Assembly (NCBI RefSeq): GCF_030269925.1
Contig: NC_085128.1
Location: 10,852,501 to 10,916,500 of the forward strand
From: Bombyx mori
Taxonomy: Eukaryota; Arthropoda; Insecta; Lepidoptera; Bombycidae
Direction: 5' to 3'
Length of the DNA stretch: 64,000 nt
Shown: piece after piece, positions 58,257 through 64,000 of the stretch
Numbering within the stretch: the stretch's first letter is position 1
Layout of the letters: every line of letters starts with the position of its first letter
Made by a program: the position numbers and the translations under genes
The notes under the pieces: model-generated
What the model was told of the DNA's origin: nothing
What the model saw: only the letters and a program-made list of their open reading frames with translations
Databases searched by the model: none

Positions 58257-61200
58257 CTAAAACAAGACATCATAATTTAAGAATTAAATTATATAATAAT
58301 TATATTTATTTAGAGTATTAAGCGGTAGGCAGCGGCTTGGCTCGGTCCCTGGCATTGCTGAAGTCCATGGGCGACGGTAACCACTCACCATCAGGTGGGC
58401 CGTATTCTCGTCTGCCTACAGGGGCAATAAAAAAAAAATAGTGCGAATTATCGTAGCGTGGTATGATAAATGTATGAAACAAGATTTTGATGGTAAGTCA
58501 CGTATTTATTTATGTTTCATAGAGGTAATATAACAGTTAAAAAAAAAGAAGGTAAATGACACAGATAAACGAAAACAATTGAGATCATTAGTAAAACTGG
58601 TGATCAAACTGTCTTGTTAAAATTTCATATTATTGATATTTTTGAGTTTGTTACAAGTATGATACTTCTACAGGTTTGTTCAAATATGTCAATTCACTAT
58701 GAGTTAGAATTTTAAAACAATCTTTCCAAAGAAAGCTTACATATCAAGAAATGTTTAGGTTAGAAACGACAGAATTAAATTTGTAATATTAAAATCGTCG
58801 GTGTCTTAAATAGTATACCTTTACATAGAGATTTAAAAAAAAAGAAATTCTCTTACGAAGGTCGTTTGTTTTCCTTTCGGTTTCGCGTCGGACTGCTTCG
58901 TCGGTTTCGGTGTAGGCGCTGGCCTCTGAAATAAACAGTAATTAAAAATCATATACGTACCTCTGAAATTTTATAGGTGTTCTAGAGAAGAGCTTATTAC
59001 AGCTACTCGTGAACTGGAAGTTAAGCTCAAGGGCTCAACCTTAGAGAATTTGCTAACACTAGCCCTAGCAAGAGAAATAGCTTATTACAGCTACTTGTGA
59101 ACTGGAAGTTAAGCTCAAGGGCTCAACCTTAGAGAATTTGCTAACACTAGCCCTAGCAAGAGAAATAGCTTATTACAGCTACTCGTGAACTGGAAGTTAA
59201 GCTCAAGGGCTCAACCTTAGAGAATTTGCTAACACTAGCCCTAGCAAGAGAAATAGCTTATTACAGCTACTCGTGAACTGGAAGTTAAGCTCAAGGGCTC
59301 AACCTTAGAGAATTTGCTAACACTAGCCCTAGCAAGAGAAATAGCTTATTACAGCTACTCGTGAACTGGAAGTTAAGCTCAAGGGCTCAACCTTAGAGAA
59401 TTTGCTAACACTAGCCCTAGCAAGAGAAATAGCTTATTACAGCTACTCGTGAACTGGAAGTTAAGCTCAAGGGCTCAACCTTAGAGAATTTGCTAACACT
59501 AGCCCTAGCAAGAGAAATAGCTTATTACAGCTACTCGTGAACTGGAAGTTAAGCTCAAGGGCTCAACCTTAGAGAATTTGCTAACACTAGCCCTAGCAAG
59601 AGAAATAGCTTATTACAGCTACTCGTGAACTGGAAGTTAAGCTCAAGGGCTCAACCTTAGAGAATTTGCTAACACTAGCCCTAGCAAGAGAAATAGCTTA
59701 TTACAGCTACTCGTAAACTGGAAGTTAAGCTCAAGGGCTCAACCTTAGAGAATTTGCTAACACTAGCCCTAGCAAGAGAAATAGCTTATTACAGCTACTC
59801 GTGAACTGGAAGTTAAGCTCAAGGGCTCAACCTTAGAGAATTTGCTAACACTAGCCCTAGCAAGAGAAATAGCTTATTACAGCTACTCGTGAACTGGAAG
59901 TTAAGCTCAAGGGCTCAACCTTAGAGAATTTGCTAACACTAGCCCTAGCAAGAGAAATAGCTTATTACAGCTACTCGTGAACTGGAAGTTAAGCTCAAGG
60001 GCTCAACCTTAGAGAATTTGCTAACACTAGCCCTAGCAAGAGAAATAGCTTATTACAGCTACTCGTGAACTGGAAGTTAAGCTCAAGGGCTCAACCTTAG
60101 AGAATTTGCTAACACTAGCCCTAGCAAGAGAAATAGCTTATTACAGCTACTCGTGAACTGGAAGTTAAGCTCAAGGGCTCAACCTTAGAGAATTTGCTAA
60201 CACTAGCCCTAGCAAGAGAAATAGCTTATTACAGCTACTCGTGAACTGGAAGTTAAGCTCAAGGGCTCAACCTTAGAGAATTTGCTAACACTAGCCCTAG
60301 CAAGAGAAATAGCTTATTACAGCTACTCGTGAACTGGAAGTTAAGCTCAAGGGCTCAACCTTAGAGAATTTGCTAACACTAGCCCTAACAAGAAAAATGC
60401 TTCGCTGAATCTACTACAGCATCGAATAGCGACCCACTGATGACTGGAACCGGCCAGAGTTGAACCCACGAACTCGTGTGTTAGTATTGTTATCCGGCAG
60501 GCCTGACCTTAAAGTCGTGACGTCATATGATCACAATTTGGGCACTTTTTGTTACTAGATAACCACCTCGACGGATCGTTCTGAAAAGTTTCTGAGTTAT
60601 ATCAGAAGGTCGAATGGATTAATAAATTTATTTGTATTGTTAGTTTTTCGAAATCAAAAATCATATTTAATCTGTTTCTTTTTTGTTGGCGGATCTTTCT
60701 CTATGTAATCGAATCTTTTAATATAATTTTGCACAAACATCACAACGACAAAAAATGATCTATTTACTTTTTAGTTACTGACCAAGTATATTGTTTTAAG
60801 TTTAAAAATGTTACTGTTGGTAGGACCTCTTATGAGTCCGCACGGGCAGGTACCACCACCCTGCCTATTTCTGCCGTTGAAGGGTGCGGCAGCCGTCGTA
60901 ACTATACTGAGACCTTGGAACTTATATCTCAAGGTGGGTAGCGCGTTTACGTTGTGGATGTCTATGGGCTCCAGTAACCGCTTAACACCAGGTGGGCTGT
61001 GAGCTCGTCCACTCATCTAAGCCTGGAACCTGGAACGCCCTTGAGATTAGAGTAGATTACCTTGCTGGTCGGCGCTGTGAAGACCTTGGTGGCGACGGGC
61101 GCGGAGAGTTCGGTGGCGGCGTCGGGCAGGCCGTCCTCCTGCAGCGCGCGGTACGTCTCGGACTTGGCGGGGTCGTACTGCGCGGCCGGCCTGGGGCTGC

Positions 61201-63088
61201 GGTGCGGTGGCGGGCGCGGACGCGGACGAGGGCAGGTTAGTATTTAGTCGGTTAGCGGGCGCGACGCAATCATAACGACAGAAAACATTAGACTCGACAC
61301 CGCAGGACGTTTAGTTAGCGGGGGGCGCGGAAGCGGTTAATGCACGCGTTTACACGTTTAGTCGTGTTTGTGTTTGAGGAAGGACAGGTCGATAAAAATA
61401 CTAACATTAATCATGTAGAATAAGTCTTAAACTTAATTAATTTTTTGATAAATAAATCGATTACTTTATTAATTTAAACTTATGAACTATTAATTTTTTT
61501 GTGAAATAAACACCGGTCCGCAGCGCATTCGTTGTTTTAGCGCGTCTGCGGAGCGGGTTCTAGATCTTCTGCTAACAGATCGACGACGTGTTCATGCTCG
61601 TAAAAAGACACAGATAGCTTGGCGTGAAACAGATAAATAGTTTGCAAGAATCGAAAGATAGCGTAATAAATTGATAAAAGCATTAATGCGTCAATAAGGA
61701 TGTGCGTCGACTGTTGCATTGTGGCGTTTCTAGTAAAAGACTTGCCTCTTGACAACGTGCGGCCGTCCGTAATGGCCGTTAGTTCTAAATGACCAAACAA
61801 ACACTTTATTATTGGCTGAACGTTTACTCCATGATTCGAACAATGTACGGTGTGCTTAGTGCGAGTTTCTTAACGTTCTCGGTAGCGTAAAAGTTAAGCC
61901 AATTTTGTATGCAGTTGGAACAGCGCCCCTAGCGGCAAACGTACACAAACGATCCCATTCCATACAAATATCAGCTAACTTTTACGCTATCGAGAACGTT
62001 AAAAAACTCGCACTAAGCACACAGTTAATATAATCTGTGTGACGACGAATCCAACGTTTTGCAGCGTATTGCGATAAAGCTTAGGATTTTTCTTTTTGGA
62101 ATTTCGTATTTACAGTAAATATTGTCCATACAGAATCGTGTCCAATTGGAATATTTTCATGGATCCGATCGCTTAGTCTGGCATACGTCCATGTTGTTAA
62201 AATCCAGTGCCAAGAAATGTGCGACCTTACAGACTGACTGACACGCTGAGACTATAATATACTTGACATTGGAGTTTGTGGGAAAACATGTACAGCTTCA
62301 GTTTTCGGATACCATTATGTGTATCAAGAGTTCGTTTTTTTTTATTGTCCTTGTAGGCAGACGAGCATACAACCCACCTGATGGTGAGTGGTTACCGTCG
62401 CCCATGGACTTCAGCAATGCCAGGGGCAGAGCCAAGCCTCTGCCTACCGAAACCGTTTGCTCGGAACGTAAGCTCATAAATAAATATTTGTGATACTCAC
62501 GGCAGAGGCGAAGTTTGCTGCCTGATAGAGTTTGCAATGTTCTGTTCCGAGTATAGATTGATTGGAGAGTTGAATTGCTTGTGCAACACCTGGAAACAAT
62601 GTTATTATGAGACGATTTACTAATGATTAGCTCCTTGGAAGATAGTTTAGAAACAATGAGAAATTCATTAAAAACTGCTTACATGTATGGAGCAATTAGA
62701 TTTCGGCGGCTAAATTAAGTGTTAGCTGAATGAAACATTGAGTTCAAACATTCAAACATTCTCGAAATTCAAGGCGGTGAAGATCCGAAATAAATATGTG
62801 CCGTCATTTAGAAGCGCAATCAGATATGAAAATGTATGTAACGACATGCTCTCGACACCATCTCGCGGAGTATTTAAAGTGGTTTAAACATCGAATACAA
62901 CTTAAGGACCAGATCAATACAAATATAGATGAAAAACAAAATAAAATAATAGCCGAATGAAGTGACGACCGGCTTCGTAAAAGAAGTTTGTAACGGTACA
63001 TGCTCGAAGCTGATTTTATCAAACATTTTGATGAAACAACCTTAGGTGCCTCTTCGCCAACCACTCGCTGCAGCACCGACTCTGCCAC
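58170..63088 (-). CDS. Second PDZ/ZM (Zasp66-like) gene, 3' exons (gene span, 5' incomplete)
   Basis: Five in-phase exons on the minus strand: 63088-63041, 62589-62501, 61196-61061, 58925-58857, 58256-58170, giving the last 142 residues. Seen: a ZM signature VLHKQFNSPINLYSEQNIAN, then YDPAKSETYRALQED, the same order as the ZM region of the Zasp52 gene, a basic Pro/Lys linker, and a C-terminal IQQSNSFKRLMFNVLGD block. No LIM domain is present before the stop, which fits short ALP/Zasp66/Zasp67-type proteins (PDZ plus ZM). The PDZ exons must lie right of the window. The family is clear; which paralogue is uncertain. Role by family: Z-disc assembly through alpha-actinin. Confidence 0.8.
58317..58438 (+). 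repeat. Bm1-type SINE/LINE tail
   Basis: GGCAGCGGCTTGGCTCGGTC to an A-run at 58438, opposite in orientation to the Zasp66-like gene whose intron it occupies. Confidence 0.85.
58857..58925 (-). CDS. Zasp66-like exon: basic Pro/Lys linker
   Basis: Acceptor TTTATTTCAG, donor GTAAGA, 23 codons, phase 0 on both sides: RPAPTPKPTKQSDAKPKGKQ, then TTF. Confidence 0.75.
58991..60398. repeat. Minisatellite: 16 tandem copies of 88 bp
   Basis: The unit starting AGCTTATTACAG recurs every 88 bases from 58991 to 60398, exactly 16 times, with only a few single-base changes (copy 2 near 59089, copy 9 near 59713). The segment ending GCTAACACTAGCCCTAGC in each unit resembles the minus strand of the jockey 3' UTR found elsewhere here. 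The flank at 60399-60450 continues that 3' UTR (CTTCGC..AATCTAC..GCGACCCACTGA). It lies in an intron of the Zasp66-like gene. Confidence 0.95.
60815..61025 (+). repeat. Short retroelement tail (same family as 2826)
   Basis: From GGTAGGACCTCTTATGAGTC to CTCATCTAAGC, ending about 35 bases from the Zasp66-like exon donor at 61060. Its reverse strand gives spurious open frames. Confidence 0.83.
61061..61196 (-). CDS. Zasp66-like exon: post-ZM region
   Basis: Acceptor CACCGCAG (start 61196), or CCCCAG six bases further (start 61190); both keep phase 2. Donor GTAATC. It encodes RPAAQYDPAKSETYRALQED, then GLPDAATELSAP and KVFTAPTSK. Very GC-rich. Phase 0 exit. The open frames on the plus strand here are shadows. 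Confidence 0.82.
61852..62020. mobile_element. Foldback MITE, complete
   Basis: Arms GTGCTTAGTGCGAG and CTCGCACTAAGCAC. The central block GCCCCTAGCGGCAAACGTA is inverted compared with 21791-21960. Lies in a Zasp66-like intron. Confidence 0.85.
62335..62455 (-). repeat. Bm1-type SINE/LINE tail
   Basis: T-run, then ATTGTCCTTGTAGGCAGACG to CAAGCCTCTGCCTACC. Sense to the Zasp66-like gene and about 45 bases past the donor of its ZM exon. Confidence 0.83.
62501..62589 (-). CDS. Zasp66-like exon: ZM motif
   Basis: Acceptor TTTCCAG, donor GTGAGT, phase 0 in, phase 2 out. It encodes VLHKQFNSPINLYSEQNIAN, then SIRQQTSPLP. A SINE-type tail sits only about 45 bases past the donor. Confidence 0.85.
63041..63088 (-). 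CDS. Zasp66-like exon: before ZM motif
   Basis: Acceptor AAACTCAG, donor GTTGTT (weak), 16 codons, phase 0 on both sides: VAESVLQRVVGEEAPK. GEEAPK directly before the ZM motif fits the family. Confidence 0.65.
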
Positions 63089-64000
63089 CTGAGTTTTTTT
63101 CAAAAATATCACATGTATACTGCCCTTAAATCAAGTTTACAAAACAAATAATGAACCCAATAAATCTTAGTTATTAATACGCTTTTTATTAGCTTCAGAC
63201 GTATGTATGTTTGTAACGGAATCTTTGAACATGATTTTGACCCCCTTCAAAACGTCGGATTAACTCGAAATTTGGTATACTTATTAAGAAACGATAACAA
63301 TATTAAAAAAATTCTTGAAAAAATTGAAATTCAATTAAAAAATGAAAAATAAATAATAGTTTAAAGTTGGATTTTCTATAAAAGCGTATTTTGTTACTTT
63401 TTTTTTAAATATTCATAGCTCTAAGACTGGACAGTGGAACTAGTTAGCAACATCAATGTGAGGGTAAATGATTTTGACGTTAAAAAAGTAACTGCCTACA
63501 GCTGTTTGGCACGGTTTCAAACGAATTAGTATTCGTTAATGTATATGTATGTTCTTGAAGGAAAAAAAAACTTTTTGTTTTGTGAAGTCCTCTATAGATT
63601 ATGATCATTGCATATATCACATGATTTTACTTTGGTGAAACTTCGCGATTTTCGGTTCTGCACATGATGAGAACGAAAAAAAACCCCACATTTCGATAGA
63701 GATGTTGCATTTAAAACTAACTCGTAAATAGTGGATTGTGTGCCGTCATATTAAAATGTTGTATTGTTAGTGATGTATCTGTGCAAAAGAACTACTAGTG
63801 TATGGATTATAATATGTGCTTGTGAGCTCAATCAAAATGAATCCTTTATAAGCGAAAAGAAAGCTGCTAGGATGCCTGTACATTATATCACCACAGCATT
63901 TATCAATATATTATGGCAATATAAATTATTTTACATTTCAAAATATCGATTTAATCTATTCGAAAGTAATTTTTATTCATTAATATTATAACTGATTGTT
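63089..64000. other. Zasp66-like intron at window edge
   Basis: AT-rich; no further exon of the PDZ part recognised. Open frames here have no domain or splice support. Confidence 0.45.

Noticed and set aside
58991..60398. CRISPR-like array
   Set aside because: The 88-bp units are contiguous with no unique spacers and lie in an animal intron; this is a minisatellite.
60771..61016. Open frames on both strands near 60.8-61.0 kb
   Set aside because: They coincide with a retroelement tail that gives similar frames at its other copies.
62263..62493. Open frame ending near the ZM exon of the Zasp66-like gene
   Set aside because: It is formed by the Bm1-type tail at 62335-62455.

Overview
This 64 kb window is insect nuclear DNA: AT-rich, intron-rich genes with GT-AG junctions and many short retroelement tails. 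The repeat families (a jockey-type LINE with a conserved 3' end, a Bm1-type SINE/LINE tail, lepidopteran Helitron-like elements ending CTAGT) suggest a moth, very probably a silkworm (Bombyx). I named the repeats from memory, not by search. All exon borders below were read by eye from splice signals, codon phase and family knowledge.

Layout. (1) 565-17348, plus strand: the 3' two-thirds of a Zasp52-type PDZ/LIM gene, with the ZM region, LIM1, a very long disordered exon and LIM2-LIM4. Its PDZ exons lie left of the window. (2) 17271-18597, plus: a 442-codon open frame that overlaps the last Zasp exon in another frame and ends in a membrane-spanning tail. (3) 19200-26044: intergenic, rich in transposons. 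(4) 33297-26045, minus: a Nopp140/NOLC1 gene with a LisH-like N-terminus, a long Ser/Asp/Lys repeat exon and two alternative C-termini (SRP40_C or RGG). A nested Tigger/jockey transposon lies in one of its introns. (5) 35138-51362, plus: a MARCH1/8-type membrane RING-CH ubiquitin ligase in six exons, divergent from Nopp140. (6) 63088-58170, minus: the 3' exons of a second PDZ/ZM (Zasp66-like) gene, with a 16 x 88 bp minisatellite in an intron.

The most notable structure is in the Zasp52 gene. Two pairs of alternative exons each encode the first zinc-binding Cys pair of a LIM domain. Within each pair both exons enter in phase 1 and leave in phase 2, so only one of the pair can be used without shifting frame. 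All four leave in the phase that both LIM second-half exons accept, and the same phase fused to the last exon opens the tail-anchored frame. The gene could therefore make full-LIM, swapped-LIM and LIM-less membrane-anchored products. Two Zasp-family genes (muscle Z-disc scaffolds) thus face each other across about 40 kb, separated by a nucleolar chaperone gene and a membrane ubiquitin ligase gene.
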